A stretch of DNA of 64,000 bases from Bacillus sp. ISL-18 (GCF_018613415.1 NZ_JAGGQG010000030.1:79693-143692), one strand, 5' to 3'; numbered from the stretch's first letter, positions 16,543 to 25,414 are shown. Notes: a model not told the origin generated them from the letters alone. Made by a program: numbers and translations.

Positions 16543-17376
16543 TTATGTGATGTCAACTTTTTGATTGATCCATTCTAACGCATGCTTGACATGGGCAAAT
16601 GTTTTAAAGGACAACATGTCCATTCCACTTCTTACAACTGTCAGGGCTAGCTCAGGTCGCATCCCCGTAACAATCACATCTATACCTAACAAGCCTAGTA
16701 TATCTCCGATCGATTTCAAGCTGCTTACCAGTTCCTGATTGAGATCTATGATACCTGAATAGTCAATGATCAGAAATTGCAATTGCAACTCTGCGATTTT
16801 AGGAACCCCCCTATCTAAAATATAGCTAACTCGATAAGAATCTATTTTACCCACTAATGGTAGAACAGCAACCCCCTCCTGAATCAAAACAACGGGTGCT
16901 GACAACTCTGCCAATTCTCTCTTTGTCTTTTCCTCGTATCTTTCCGTTAGCATTTCAAATGCTAAAATGGTCTCGTTTAAGCTGACGTCGAGCATGGAGT
17001 TAACCTTTTTAATAATCGATTTACTTTCATTTAATGAAATCCCAAAGTCGTTGCTGAGTTTGGTTATAAGGTCAGTAAAGACTTCTCTTGTGGGTGGATA
17101 CCTAACTGTAATCTCAGATATTTTTCCTCCTGAAGTAACTTGATGCTCTGCGTTCTTTTTACTCCATGATAAAATGTCCTCCGCTACATCCTCTGTTCCC
17201 TCCAAAATCGACTGTCCTAAAAACTCAAAAAATTTTATATACATTTCGATCGCCTGCTGCTTTTCATCTTTGGAAATGATTAAATTCATTCTTTGAATGA
17301 CACCTTCAACAATTTGCACTGCTAGTAAAGATGCATTTTTTGTGAAATAGGTAGCTATTTTACTTTCTAGTCTCAT
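16543..17376 (-). CDS. RsbR-paralogue STAS-domain protein
   Basis: 277 residues: an N-terminal non-heme-globin-like RsbR_N region (~1-140, FFEFLGQSILEGTEDVAEDI) and a C-terminal STAS domain (~160-270, VAVLPLVGKIDSYRVSYIL, VIVTGMRPELALTVV). RsbR proteins with RsbS and RsbT form the stressosome controlling sigma-B. In an ungapped alignment with B. subtilis RsbRA, the phosphorylated Thr of VVDT falls on a Gln (IIDLNQ) and the first Thr site reads KIDS, so phosphorylation by RsbT is doubtful. Stands alone in its own unit. Confidence 0.85.
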   Translation of the reverse strand: MRLESKIATYFTKNASLLAVQIVEGVIQRMNLIISKDEKQQAIEMYIKFFEFLGQSILEGTEDVAEDILSWSKKNAEHQVTSGGKISEITVRYPPTREVFTDLITKLSNDFGISLNESKSIIKKVNSMLDVSLNETILAFEMLTERYEEKTKRELAELSAPVVLIQEGVAVLPLVGKIDSYRVSYILDRGVPKIAELQLQFLIIDYSGIIDLNQELVSSLKSIGDILGLLGIDVIVTGMRPELALTVVRSGMDMLSFKTFAHVKHALEWINQKVDIT

Positions 17377-17515
17377 TTATAACAATAACCCTCCTTTTCC
17401 CTATAGTAAGATTATACCTTAAAAAAGCGAACACTTCAGTAACTGTCCATTATCCCTATATCAATCAAACCAAATAGGAATATGAATTAGGGCAAAAAAA
17501 AAGCCACAGCCCTAT

Positions 17516-17719
17516 TTATAATAGATCTGTTGCCTTAAATGAAATTTCCCCTGATGGTAAACCTTTATCATCAAAAATAATATGCTTATACAGTTTTCGA
17601 ATTAAACTTTTCATCTCTTCAGGAGAATAAGCTATTATGACAACCTGTTCTTCCTGATTATTCCCTTTCATTGTTACATGGTATCTCTTTCTTCTTCTAA
17701 CTTGTTGTATTGATTCCAT
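17516..17719 (-). CDS. small hypothetical protein
   Basis: 67 residues starting MESIQQVRRRKRYHVTMKG; basic N-terminus, then VVIIAYSPEEMKSLIRKLYK and a GLPSGEISFKATDLL end. No family recognised. GGAGAGG lies about 11 bases before the ATG. Alone between an RsbR-like and a small membrane protein gene on the same strand. Confidence 0.6.
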   Translation of the reverse strand: MESIQQVRRRKRYHVTMKGNNQEEQVVIIAYSPEEMKSLIRKLYKHIIFDDKGLPSGEISFKATDLL

Positions 17720-17836
17720 TTAAAAATCGACCTCTCCTTGATGAACTAATCAATATTATATTCCCAGTTCGCAAGACTTTTAAACTATAGAAACAATAAA
17801 TTTGATACTCAAATTAGAATACATTTGAAGACTATC

Positions 17837-18034
17837 TTAATTCGTACATCTCGAAAGGATTAGTATTCCTCCAATAATAATAACCACGGTGATAATCTTG
17901 GTAAGACAGCCTCCTTGTGATAAAGCTCCCAAGTCACCAACTATTGAACGGTTTATCGATTCTCCTAAGTTACCCGTTGGATTTATTTTATTCTCCTCTA
18001 TTTGTTTTTTATCTTGTTCGTCTGCTTTACTCAC
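17837..18034 (-). CDS. DUF6366-like small membrane protein
   Basis: 65 residues, GTG start after GGGGGTGG. A polar N-terminus (KADEQDKKQIEENK) leads to NPTGNLGESINRSIVGDLG, the NPxGNLxDxxNR pattern of DUF6366, and one C-terminal membrane helix (IITVVIIIGGILILSRC). Function unknown. Confidence 0.68.
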   Translation of the reverse strand: MSKADEQDKKQIEENKINPTGNLGESINRSIVGDLGALSQGGCLTKIITVVIIIGGILILSRCTN

Positions 18035-18118
18035 AAATCCACCCCCAAATGATTCCTATTAAACGTTTATTCTCTACTATTCAAATTTAATCCTTCTTTC
18101 ACGAAACTGATCGAACAA

Positions 18119-18144
18119 TAAGAAAAGCCGCCGGAGTAGGCAGC
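18119..18144 (-). terminator. terminator of the GH18 lipoprotein gene
   Basis: On the minus strand GCTGCC pairs with GGCGGC and runs into TTTTCTTATT. Confidence 0.65.
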
Positions 18145-18155
18145 AAGTTTAAAAT

Positions 18156-19268
18156 TCACCTTTTTACTTTTATTTTCTCGGGGATTGTCGTCCAGTACTT
18201 TGGGTCTTCTAAGCCGAGCCGCCAAATTCCAATTCCTCGTAAGTTATACTTTTCTACAAGGTTTAGCTTAAACCTTAGACTATTGCTATTCTCAAACCAA
18301 ACTTCGTGGCTATGATGGTTTTTATCTACATAACGAAAATGAGGTGTTTGCGAACGGGAGTCCCATTGGACTTTAGCTTTATATTTTTTTTTCTGATCCA
18401 TTAACAGTGCATAAGAGCTATACAAGGCTTTGTCTGCTGTAGTGTCCCAGTCCCATCCATAACCAGCGATGCCAAGTATCATTTTTGATGGTGCTACTCG
18501 ATGTTTCAATGCATAGCGAATTGTGGCTTCTGTCCAATTGACTGATGCTGACGCCCCGGGTGATGTTCTTGGGTTGTGCTCATCGTAAGTCATTATCATT
18601 AGCCCATCTGAGTATAAACCTAGCTTTTCGTAATCAAACCATGGTGACCAGGGATTTGCACGGGAATCACCCGTGTTTGCCGGAACTGAAACCGTAACTA
18701 CTTTCCCATCGCGATGCAAAGTATCTGACAATTTCTTTATCAGCAGACTAAAGGAATCTCGATCAGATAAATACAAATTTTCCATGTCAATATTAATACC
18801 GTCATAATGAAACTGGTTCATTTCATTACGTAAGTTCTGAATGAAAAGATTGCGATTTTTATCATTATCGAGTACATGACTTGCTGCCTGCTTGCCTTTC
18901 TCCACGGTGTCATATAAGAGATTATGTACAACCATATATACCTTTAGTTCTTTCTTATGAGCACTCTGAATAACCTTTTTCTTATGATCTGCTGTAACGG
19001 AATCGATAAGACTGCCTGGACGTTTATCATCCAGCTTATACCAAAAAGGTGCAATGATGCTTAAGCTCTTGAAATGCGCATTTACTGTAGGTTGAGAGCC
19101 TGGATACGTCCCTTCCCTTTCTGTGTAGAAACCTATCACTTCACGAGGAGTTTTAGGGTTCTTGTATTGCTCTTTTTTTTGTGATTGTGACTGACTACAC
19201 GATGACATGAGTAATAAGGCCATACTTAAAGAAATAATGGTGAATGACCGATAACGATTTTTTGCCAT
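18156..19268 (-). CDS. GH18-family lipoprotein (YvbX/SleL-like glycosylase)
   Basis: 370 residues. A lipoprotein signal with lipobox LLMSSC (Cys24) places it on the outer face of the membrane. The GH18 barrel holds DGINIDME at ~156-163 with the catalytic acid Glu163, followed by VVTVSVPANTGDS and MIMTYDEHNPRTSPG, and ends KYNLRGIGIWRLGLEDP, as in the catalytic domain of the cortex-lytic SleL/YaaH group. No LysM repeats are present, unlike SleL. Likely cleaves N-acetylglucosaminyl bonds in cortex or cell-wall glycan (inference). Confidence 0.88.
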   Translation of the reverse strand: MAKNRYRSFTIISLSMALLLMSSCSQSQSQKKEQYKNPKTPREVIGFYTEREGTYPGSQPTVNAHFKSLSIIAPFWYKLDDKRPGSLIDSVTADHKKKVIQSAHKKELKVYMVVHNLLYDTVEKGKQAASHVLDNDKNRNLFIQNLRNEMNQFHYDGINIDMENLYLSDRDSFSLLIKKLSDTLHRDGKVVTVSVPANTGDSRANPWSPWFDYEKLGLYSDGLMIMTYDEHNPRTSPGASASVNWTEATIRYALKHRVAPSKMILGIAGYGWDWDTTADKALYSSYALLMDQKKKYKAKVQWDSRSQTPHFRYVDKNHHSHEVWFENSNSLRFKLNLVEKYNLRGIGIWRLGLEDPKYWTTIPEKIKVKR

Positions 19269-19440
19269 AATACACCTTCTTCTACTTTGTATATTCCTTA
19301 AGTTGATAAGAAAAGGTGTAACTTATTCATAATAGATTTCCTTCATAACTTAAAAAATTAGGTATTCGAACTAGTCCGAACGAACAAATTTTCACATAGA
19401 CTGATGATATAACAAGACAAATGTAGATGGAGGTCATTTA

Positions 19441-19860
19441 ATGATGAAAAGACAAAGTGGTTTTGGTGGTTTCCCGCCAAATATGCCAAATATGATGCCT
19501 AACGCGATGCCAAATATGTTGCCAAATGCAATGCCAAATCAAGTAGCACCGATTCAATCATTACCAGCCCAATATTGTCCGCCACCACCATGCCCACAGT
19601 TCTGTCCGCCTCAAGTGTTCCCGACTCAGTATGATCCGCCACTCGTTTCACCCGGACAACAATATGTGAAAACCAACTTATTCAACAAGGTTGTACAACA
19701 CATTCATCCTTCGCATACTACAACAGTTAACAAATTACATGTTAACCACCAACACTATTTCCCACACACAGAATCCTGTGTAAATGAATGCTGTGAGACA
19801 CATACTATGTGCGGCGTACCAGTCAATCCTTGTTGCCCTCCGGGTCCATTCGGATTCTAA
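19441..19860 (+). CDS. CotD-family spore coat protein
   Basis: 139 residues rich in Pro, Asn, Met, Cys and His. The N-terminal third is a degenerate repeat (PNMPNMMPNAMPNMLPNAMP); then YCPPPPCPQFCPP; the CotD core is VVQHIHPSHTTTVNKLHVNH with FPHTESCVNECCETH. CotD is an inner-coat protein made under sigma-K and GerE in B. subtilis. GGAGGTC is 6 bases before ATG 19441, with a second ATG next. Confidence 0.88.
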   Translation: MMKRQSGFGGFPPNMPNMMPNAMPNMLPNAMPNQVAPIQSLPAQYCPPPPCPQFCPPQVFPTQYDPPLVSPGQQYVKTNLFNKVVQHIHPSHTTTVNKLHVNHQHYFPHTESCVNECCETHTMCGVPVNPCCPPGPFGF

Positions 19861-19934
19861 TTTTCTAAAAATCATCCATTCTTAGTAATTTGTTAGAAAT
19901 ACGAAACAAAATCATATAATACAGGCTTATTGAA

Positions 19935-19962
19935 ACACCCAACTTACTCAGCTGGGTGTGCT
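19935..19962 (+). terminator. terminator of the cotD-like gene
   Basis: ACACCCAACT pairs with AGCTGGGTGT; followed by a weak T stretch. Confidence 0.6.
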
Positions 19963-20015
19963 TCTTTGTGATTAAACGGTTGTTCCTGCTTCACTTTAGA
20001 TGTCAGTTGTTATGG

Positions 20016-21206
20016 CTAGAGATTATATTGACGTTGAAATTCAAAAATCTCATCAACAGCTTGGTGATACCCACCTGATTTTTGAAAAGATTCCTTAATA
20101 GATTCAACCGCTTTATGAACAGAATTCTGATTTAACACATAATCAACGGCTTCACTTAGTTGATTTGCAGACAAGCTTTCCATTTTTAATTGGATACCAG
20201 CTCCAATCCGGGCTACTTGTTCGGCAATGATCGGCTGATCCGCACTTTGTGGAATCACAATTAGCGGAACGCCAAAATAGAGACCTTCATGGGTACTGTT
20301 CATTCCACCATGTGTAATAAATAATTTTGTGTATTTCAGTACCTCCGTTTGTGGAACATAATTGTTTACAATGAAGTTTGCAGGAATTTCCCCCAAATCA
20401 GCCGGTTGAATATTTTCGCCAATAGACATGACAACAGTATGATCAGTGTTTCCGAATGCCTGAAAACAGAGCTTATAGAAATCAATGGCTTGGTTAAAGA
20501 CCGTACCTAGTGAAATGTATAATAGGCTTTTCCCTTTAATTTTAGCAGTGTCGATGTTTTCTTTCGTCAATCGCGAGGAGATGGATGGACCGACAAATTT
20601 GTATGTTTGGTCAAATGCCTCACTAAAAGGTTGAAACTCCCTAGTTGTATAAACGATTGTCATTGGAGCAGGATTACAAAAAACTTCGTAAGGAGAATCG
20701 ATTTCCACATTATATTTTTCCTTCACCTTTTCTGTCAGGCTATGAAATTCGTGAACGATTTCAGTGGGAATGGTATTAGAATGTGGTTCCATCATTTTAT
20801 CGAATGAAGCCTTTGACTGGGCAAATGAAGTACAAGAATTAATGGCCGGAAGTTTAAGGATCTGGGCAAGTATATAACCACATCCAAACATGGAATCGTG
20901 AATGATATAATCAAAATGTTCTCCTTCGATTTGCTCTAGAACACTAGGGATCACGATATCTGCCGTCCGTAAAAGACCGTTGATTCTTTCGAGTAAGTAA
21001 TTTCTTCCACCTGAAATAAAGGCTTTTATAAATTTTTGTCCATCAAATGTTCGTACAGTCGCCCCAGTTTTTTCTAGGCGCTCTCGAAAATCTTCGATTG
21101 CAAAGTACACTACCTCTTCTCCTCGCGATATAAGTTCTTCCACCACTCCAATGGTTGGATTGATATGCCCTTCTGATCCACCATTTATAAATAAAACACG
21201 TGCCAT
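20016..21206 (-). CDS. macrolide-family (MGT) UDP-glycosyltransferase, YjiC/YdhE-like
   Basis: 396 residues, GT-B fold. Starts MARVLFINGGSEGHINPTIG (family N-terminal GHINP); the C-terminal donor site reads FITHGGMNSTHEGLYFGVPLI, then IPQSADQ, with YISLGTVFNQ before it. Members transfer glucose from UDP-glucose to diverse hydrophobic acceptors such as flavonoids and macrolides. I start at ATG 21206, preceded by AAAGGAG; a frame extension 25 codons upstream has no ribosome site. Single-gene unit. Confidence 0.92.
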   Translation of the reverse strand: MARVLFINGGSEGHINPTIGVVEELISRGEEVVYFAIEDFRERLEKTGATVRTFDGQKFIKAFISGGRNYLLERINGLLRTADIVIPSVLEQIEGEHFDYIIHDSMFGCGYILAQILKLPAINSCTSFAQSKASFDKMMEPHSNTIPTEIVHEFHSLTEKVKEKYNVEIDSPYEVFCNPAPMTIVYTTREFQPFSEAFDQTYKFVGPSISSRLTKENIDTAKIKGKSLLYISLGTVFNQAIDFYKLCFQAFGNTDHTVVMSIGENIQPADLGEIPANFIVNNYVPQTEVLKYTKLFITHGGMNSTHEGLYFGVPLIVIPQSADQPIIAEQVARIGAGIQLKMESLSANQLSEAVDYVLNQNSVHKAVESIKESFQKSGGYHQAVDEIFEFQRQYNL

Positions 21207-21413
21207 TATAACCACTCCTTTTAAATTACCCAAAACCAGCACCTGATCAATAAAGCTCTCGTTTATTATACCTATATTCACGATACATCGAAAAATCTAA
21301 AAAAGGATTCCATATGGATATGTTATAATTTTTATAAAATGGAACCTTTTGAAAACAGCGGTATACAGAATCTCTGTTGGCCTGAAATAAATAACATGTT
21401 CGTAGGTGATTAT

Positions 21414-21712
21414 ATGAAAATATCAATAGAAGAAATCAGCAAAGAACTGGGGGAAGAAATCCTCATTAGATGTCATGAGGTAGATGATGAAATATACGAA
21501 ATCGTTAACAAGCTGAAAACGGAGAACCTCATTTTACTAGGATATCAACATGATCGAGTTCACCGTATTAAGCCATTGATCCCTATTACTGTATTGAAAT
21601 TGAAAATGAACTCATCCTTAAATTTTTTGACTATGAATTAAAGGGCATTGGCCATTTTACTCCAAAAGAGACATATGGAGTGATGAAAACTGTAAATGAC
21701 AAAACCAAGTAA
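21414..21712 (+). pseudogene. LytTR-domain regulator, frameshifted and truncated
   Basis: The frame starting MKISIEEISKELGEEILIRC, then HEVDDEIYEIVNKL matches the N-terminus of small LytTR DNA-binding proteins (often paired with DUF3021). At about 21575 the expected continuation DPYYCIEIENE and FFDYELKGIGHFTPKE lies one frame over, ending at 21712, while the original frame stops at 21641. The usual C-terminal LytTR strand-helix is also missing. AGGTGAT precedes ATG 21414. Decayed gene. Confidence 0.62.
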
Positions 21713-21730
21713 ACTGGTACAATAGTAGAA

Positions 21731-21757
21731 GAAGGATCGTTCCTACGGTCCTTTTTC
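21731..21757 (+). terminator. terminator after the LytTR pseudogene
   Basis: AAGGATCG pairs with CGGTCCTT and is followed by TTTC; it overlaps the 3' end of the convergent small gene. Confidence 0.6.
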
Positions 21758-21958
21758 TACTAAATTCACGCTTCTTTTATCTTTCAACAAACGAAAATTT
21801 TTATGAAAATCTGTTTCATTTATTGATATTCTAAACGATAAATCCATTGTACGTAATACATAATCTTTCACACCGATAAATTCAGATTCAGCAATTAGAT
21901 AAAATTGTGTTCCTTTTTTTAGACCATTAAAATTTTTCTTGAGTTTATATACCTTCAT
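21743..21958 (-). CDS. small hypothetical protein
   Basis: 71 residues: MKVYKLKKNFNGLKKGTQFY, then LIAESEFIGVKDYVLRTMD and RISINETDFHKNF. Soluble, beta-rich in appearance, no family recognised. A modest AGCAGGT precedes the ATG. Its 3' end overlaps the terminator of the converging LytTR remnant. Confidence 0.6.
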   Translation of the reverse strand: MKVYKLKKNFNGLKKGTQFYLIAESEFIGVKDYVLRTMDLSFRISINETDFHKNFRLLKDKRSVNLVEKGP

Positions 21959-22000
21959 GTTTTTACCTGCTGTTTCACTAAGAAATTTGGTTTAACTTCA

Positions 22001-22396
22001 CTAGGAAAGATTTAATTGCCACGATATTCCGAACCGATCATTTAACCAGCCAAACCTCTTGCTAAAACCATAATCCCCAATTGGCATTAAAGCTTGTCCA
22101 CCATCTATAAGTGTTTGATAAAGGTTATTGATTTCCTCTTCCGAATCGCAAGTGACATAGATAGAGAATGAAGGAGTAAAGGAAAATTGATGTTTCACAT
22201 TACTGTCAATGCACATAAATTCCTGCCCTTTTAAGGAAAAAGAAGCCATCATCACAGTTCCTTCATCCCCACTCTCATTTGCTCCATATCGATCGATGCT
22301 TGTAATATGTGAATCTTCAATTATTGACGTATAAAAATTCATTGCTTCTTCTGCATTTCCCTCTTGAAACATTAGAAATGGTGTAACCTTTCCCAT
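22001..22396 (-). CDS. VOC-family protein (PhnB/3-demethylubiquinone methyltransferase-like fold)
   Basis: 131 residues. KVTPFLMFQEGNAEEAMNFY opens the fold and WQLNLS closes it, with SFTPSFSIYVTCDSEEEINN and GFSKRFGWLNDRFGISW, all characteristic of the PhnB-like glyoxalase subgroup. These proteins lack methyltransferase chemistry; the substrate is unknown. Single gene. Confidence 0.88.
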   Translation of the reverse strand: MGKVTPFLMFQEGNAEEAMNFYTSIIEDSHITSIDRYGANESGDEGTVMMASFSLKGQEFMCIDSNVKHQFSFTPSFSIYVTCDSEEEINNLYQTLIDGGQALMPIGDYGFSKRFGWLNDRFGISWQLNLS

Positions 22397-22751
22397 TGTA
22401 TTCGACTCCTTTAACTAGTTAATCAGATCCTTTATAGTCTTCTGCCCTTTTAATAGGATCAATAGTGGGCAATCCTAGTTGAATTTCCTTTAATTATAGA
22501 TTTCCCAACAGAATAATTCAATCCGTCATCTATTCTTTGCTGAATTGTCCCGAATTGAAATCCCAAAAAAAGGATGATAGCCGTTTATTTTCTTAGGATG
22601 CGGTTACGGCTATACAGTATAATGCCGTGTTAGTTACCTCTGTTTTTAACTCATCAATCATTCGTGAGGAGATTTTTCTTAATAGGTTTATGATGAACGA
22701 AAAGAGGCTAGTTAAATAGAGACCTAATTAAAAACTTCTAGGGGGGTTGGT
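22397..22751. other. 355-base intergenic region, nothing supported
   Basis: AT-rich, between divergent genes. A frame of about 22 codons on the minus strand (22590-22660) lacks a ribosome site. GGGGGG lies close to the following start codon. No other signal seen. Confidence 0.4.
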
Positions 22752-23822
22752 ATGTGGATTACGAGACCTTTTTTTAAATATGCAACAGGAACCTTGTTAA
22801 TTTTATTAATCATTTTCTTATTTGGCAAAATCGATTACTTTGTATGGCCGTTTCAAAAATTAATTGCGACGATATTTTTTCCCATCCTCATTTCCGGAAT
22901 CATATATTATATTATGAGGCCATTTGTAACCTTTTTTTCCAAATATATCAGCAAAAATATGAGTATATTGATTGTTTATCTACTATTCATCGGGGCGGGC
23001 TATCTTTTTGTTCATTTTACTGGTACTCCTATTGCACAACAAGTCCAGCAGCTTTCGGAGCAATTTCCAAATAAGTTTGATAAGATCTCAGATGTTTCCC
23101 ATGATATAGTTAAGCATAATAGCTTGGGTAATAGTTCATTAAGAATGATTGAGAAAAAAGCAAGTTCCCTCTCAAACTCCTTATTACAGCATATCGAACA
23201 AAATATCACGAATATCCTATCCATTGTCACTAGTATTGCAACGGTGCTTGCAGTGGTTCCCTTTATCGTTTTTTATTTTTTACGAGATGGCGAGAAACTA
23301 AAGCCTGCTCTCTTAAAGAATCTTCCCGTTGAACACGTGGAAGAGGGAAATTTAATTCTGGCTGATATCGATAAGACTTTATCCGCTTATATCATCGGAC
23401 AATGCCTCATAGCGTTATCGGATGGAATCATGATGTATATTGGTTTTTGCATGATTGGTCTGAACAATAGTCTAGTGCTTGCCATTTTCGCGATGTGTAT
23501 GACGATTGTACCCTTTATTGGCCCTGTGATTGGAATGGTCCCGGCCATCATTGTCGCACTTTTACAAGGTCCGTTTATGGTCTTGAAAGTCGTATTCGTT
23601 GTCATTGTTGCACAGCAAATAGATGGAAATTTTGTTACACCAAGAGTTATGGGAAAAAAACTGAATCTCCATCCATTAACAGTCATTTTCATTTTGTTAA
23701 TTTCAGGGGCTATTTATGGATTTGTAGGAATCATAATTGCCATCCCACTCTATTCTGTTGTTAAAGTAACCCTTAAAAATGTCATTCGTTTTTATAAACT
23801 GAGAAAAATTGAGAATAGATAG
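22752..23822 (+). CDS. AI-2E/PerM-family permease
   Basis: 356 residues with about seven to eight membrane segments in the order of the PF01594 family: two near the N-terminus, a soluble region (~75-150: QQVQQLSEQFPNKF), then the C-terminal pore block with VVPFIVFYFLRDGEKLK, IVPFIGPVIGMVPAII and QQIDGNFVTPRVMGKKLNLH, the family signature. Members act as transporters, some for sodium or AI-2; which applies here is unknown. Strong GGGGGG ribosome site before ATG 22752. Confidence 0.9.
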   Translation: MWITRPFFKYATGTLLILLIIFLFGKIDYFVWPFQKLIATIFFPILISGIIYYIMRPFVTFFSKYISKNMSILIVYLLFIGAGYLFVHFTGTPIAQQVQQLSEQFPNKFDKISDVSHDIVKHNSLGNSSLRMIEKKASSLSNSLLQHIEQNITNILSIVTSIATVLAVVPFIVFYFLRDGEKLKPALLKNLPVEHVEEGNLILADIDKTLSAYIIGQCLIALSDGIMMYIGFCMIGLNNSLVLAIFAMCMTIVPFIGPVIGMVPAIIVALLQGPFMVLKVVFVVIVAQQIDGNFVTPRVMGKKLNLHPLTVIFILLISGAIYGFVGIIIAIPLYSVVKVTLKNVIRFYKLRKIENR

Positions 23823-23869
23823 CAAAATAAAACAGAGTTTCACGGACAGTGAAGGTCTGTTTTATTTTG
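23823..23869. terminator. bidirectional terminator after the AI-2E permease
   Basis: AAAATAAAACAGA pairs with TCTGTTTTATTTT; serves both converging genes. Confidence 0.85.
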
Positions 23870-23894
23870 ATCATTTTAGACCATAACGAGGAAA

Positions 23895-24068
23895 TTAATC
23901 AATCTTTTGTCCTTTTAAAGTTGGCTCCTGGTCAACCACCGCTTTTTTGGTACCTTTACTACTATAAGGTTTTGCACTCTTTGCTTTGTTTGCGCTGGCT
24001 TGCCAACGATTCCAACCCTTCTTGCCTGTTCCTCTGCCTGTTCCACCTTTTCCTTTAGCTTTACTCAT
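23895..24068 (-). CDS. DUF3934-like small basic protein
   Basis: 57 residues starting MSKAKGKGGTGRGTGKKGW, then NRWQASANKAKSAKPYSSKG and a more acidic tail. Very basic and Gly-rich at the N-terminus, as in DUF3934 proteins of Bacillus. TTAGGAGATGATG precedes the ATG. Function unknown; the composition suggests nucleic-acid contact (inference). Confidence 0.7.
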   Translation of the reverse strand: MSKAKGKGGTGRGTGKKGWNRWQASANKAKSAKPYSSKGTKKAVVDQEPTLKGQKID

Positions 24069-24278
24069 ATCATCATCTCCTAATCATTTGGTTGAGTTAC
24101 CTATCTAGTTTTAGTCATCATTTGACTCTGTTATTAAAATTATTAAGTCCTTAAGTAACATGATCTCTTCAGTAATCCATGCTTCTGCCCACAAAAACAA
24201 TCCAATTGTTTCGAATATTATAAAAGATAGCCTCACTGAATCATTTCCTGTAGTAAATAAATTAGAAGGAGGTTTCCC

Positions 24279-24422
24279 ATGAAAACAAACGAGCTTGATT
24301 ATCCTAAAGAATGGGTTGAACTGGTAAAAGAAGCCATGAAATCAGGCATAAAAAAAGAAGACTTTAAAAAGTTTTTAATAAAAGAGAAAGACAAAAGGCA
24401 AAACAAAGGTTTGACTTATTAA
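24279..24422 (+). CDS. SinI-family anti-repressor-like protein
   Basis: 47 residues: after MKTNELDYPKEWVELVKEAM come KSGIKKEDFKKFLIKEKDK. The EWVELVKEA-x-x-x-G/N-I-x-x-E-x-x-x-F/Y-L pattern is the Sin dimerisation hairpin of SinI, which binds and inactivates SinR. No sinR is adjacent, so its partner must lie elsewhere. GGAGG is 7 bases before the ATG. Too short for routine calling but well supported. Confidence 0.78.
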   Translation: MKTNELDYPKEWVELVKEAMKSGIKKEDFKKFLIKEKDKRQNKGLTY

Positions 24423-24477
24423 AATAAACAAACCGATATACTGTTTAAACTAGAATTGTTTCACTATAGATAAAATT

Positions 24478-24523
24478 AAGCCTTTACAAACAAAAAATAA
24501 GTAAATTTTGTTTTAAAGGCTAA
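24478..24523 (+). terminator. long hairpin after the sinI-like gene
   Basis: AGCCTTTaCAAACAAAA pairs with TTTTGTTTtAAAGGCT around a 10-base loop; a TTTTTG tract follows. Confidence 0.6.
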
Positions 24524-24569
24524 TTGATTTTTGATTCGTGATTCATTAAAACCCTGGACAATGAAACGA

Positions 24570-24707
24570 CTACTTTTTATTGTTTTTTTTCAATTCAATT
24601 GTTATCTCATTAATGCGTTTTTCTACCTCATAAAGGTTCTTCTGCATCCGATCCCGCCGGCTGGTCAAGACCTGTAATTCCTGTTTTAATTCCTCTATTT
24701 TGCTCAT
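24570..24707 (-). CDS. small coiled-coil protein
   Basis: 45 residues, beginning MSKIEELKQELQVLTSRRD and continuing as heptads (RMQKNLYEVEKRINEITIEL) to a Lys/Asn tail. A single predicted coiled coil. ATG 24707 is preceded by GGAGGAG; a longer frame upstream lacks such a site. Function unknown. Confidence 0.65.
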   Translation of the reverse strand: MSKIEELKQELQVLTSRRDRMQKNLYEVEKRINEITIELKKNNKK

Positions 24708-24803
24708 AATTTCTCCTCCGTTTGACGATAAATCAGTAATATGCTTGCAAAGAAACATTTTTAGACAGGTTTCTCTGCTTTCTATTATTCTTATCATAAT
24801 CAT

Positions 24804-25144
24804 TAAAAATTCATTATATCAAATTGATTATTTAATTTGTTAAAAACTTGTTCGCATGTGCAGAATTGTTAAAAATATCCCTTTACTAATTTACTTTTAG
24901 ATGGCACTTGTCCATTCCATTTGATTCTAAATGCATATATTATCAATACCACCAAGCATTAAATACCTCCAAATGAAGCGTTTGCATTGATTGCAGACGC
25001 TTTTTTTATTTTTTAAAAAATGGTATAAGAAAATCGCTGATTTCTAAATAACATTGTGACGCTTGTCCAATCATCCTTTATGTTAAGAAATATATATATA
25101 TAGAAGTTAATACTTCAAAAAAGTCAAATAGGTGGTGAAATAAT
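24804..25144. other. 341-base region before the yjcZ pair
   Basis: AT-rich. Contains a plus-strand terminator at 24976-25009 but no supported gene; the last 70 bases presumably hold the yjcZ promoter. Confidence 0.4.
24976..25009 (+). terminator. plus-strand terminator without an obvious upstream gene
   Basis: AGCGTTTGCA pairs with TGCAGACGCT, followed by seven T. The nearest plus-strand gene (sinI-like) is 550 bases upstream and has its own hairpin. Confidence 0.7.
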
Positions 25145-25261
25145 ATGTGGGGATCTTATGGCTACGGTGGTGGCTATGGCGGTGGCTATGGCGGCAGCAG
25201 CTTTGTATTAATCGTTGTTTTGTTCATTCTATTAATCATTGTTCTGAGCGCTTGGGTTTAA
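25145..25261 (+). CDS. YjcZ-family sporulation miniprotein
   Basis: 38 residues: a Gly/Tyr-rich start (MWGSYGYGGGYGGGYGG) followed by one membrane helix (SSFVLIVVLFILLIIVLSAW). This is the YjcZ/YczM-type family, made during sporulation and of unknown function. GGTGGTGAA precedes the ATG. Confidence 0.82.
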   Translation: MWGSYGYGGGYGGGYGGSSFVLIVVLFILLIIVLSAWV

Positions 25262-25324
25262 TTTAAAGCCGTTTGTTTTGGTCTATGTCATTTCCTATTT
25301 TAGCAAGGAATGGAGGTGTTGCAC

Positions 25325-25414
25325 ATGGATGGATTAAGAAATGGTTTTGCTTTAATTGTCGTATTGTTTATTCTCCTTATCATTGTAGGATCTTCTTTTA
25401 TGAGAGGTTATTAA
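25325..25414 (+). CDS. YjcZ-like miniprotein, second copy
   Basis: 29 residues: MDGLRNGFALIVVLFILLII, then VGSSFMRGY. It lacks the Gly/Tyr repeat of the preceding gene but shares the membrane helix (FALIVVLFILLIIV), so it is a paralogue. GGAGGTG is 8 bases before the ATG. Probably co-transcribed with the first copy and ended by the terminator at 25488. Confidence 0.78.
   Translation: MDGLRNGFALIVVLFILLIIVGSSFMRGY

Noticed and set aside
21207..21281. 25-residue extension of the glycosyltransferase
   Set aside because: The family starts at MARVLFINGG with AAAGGAG directly upstream.
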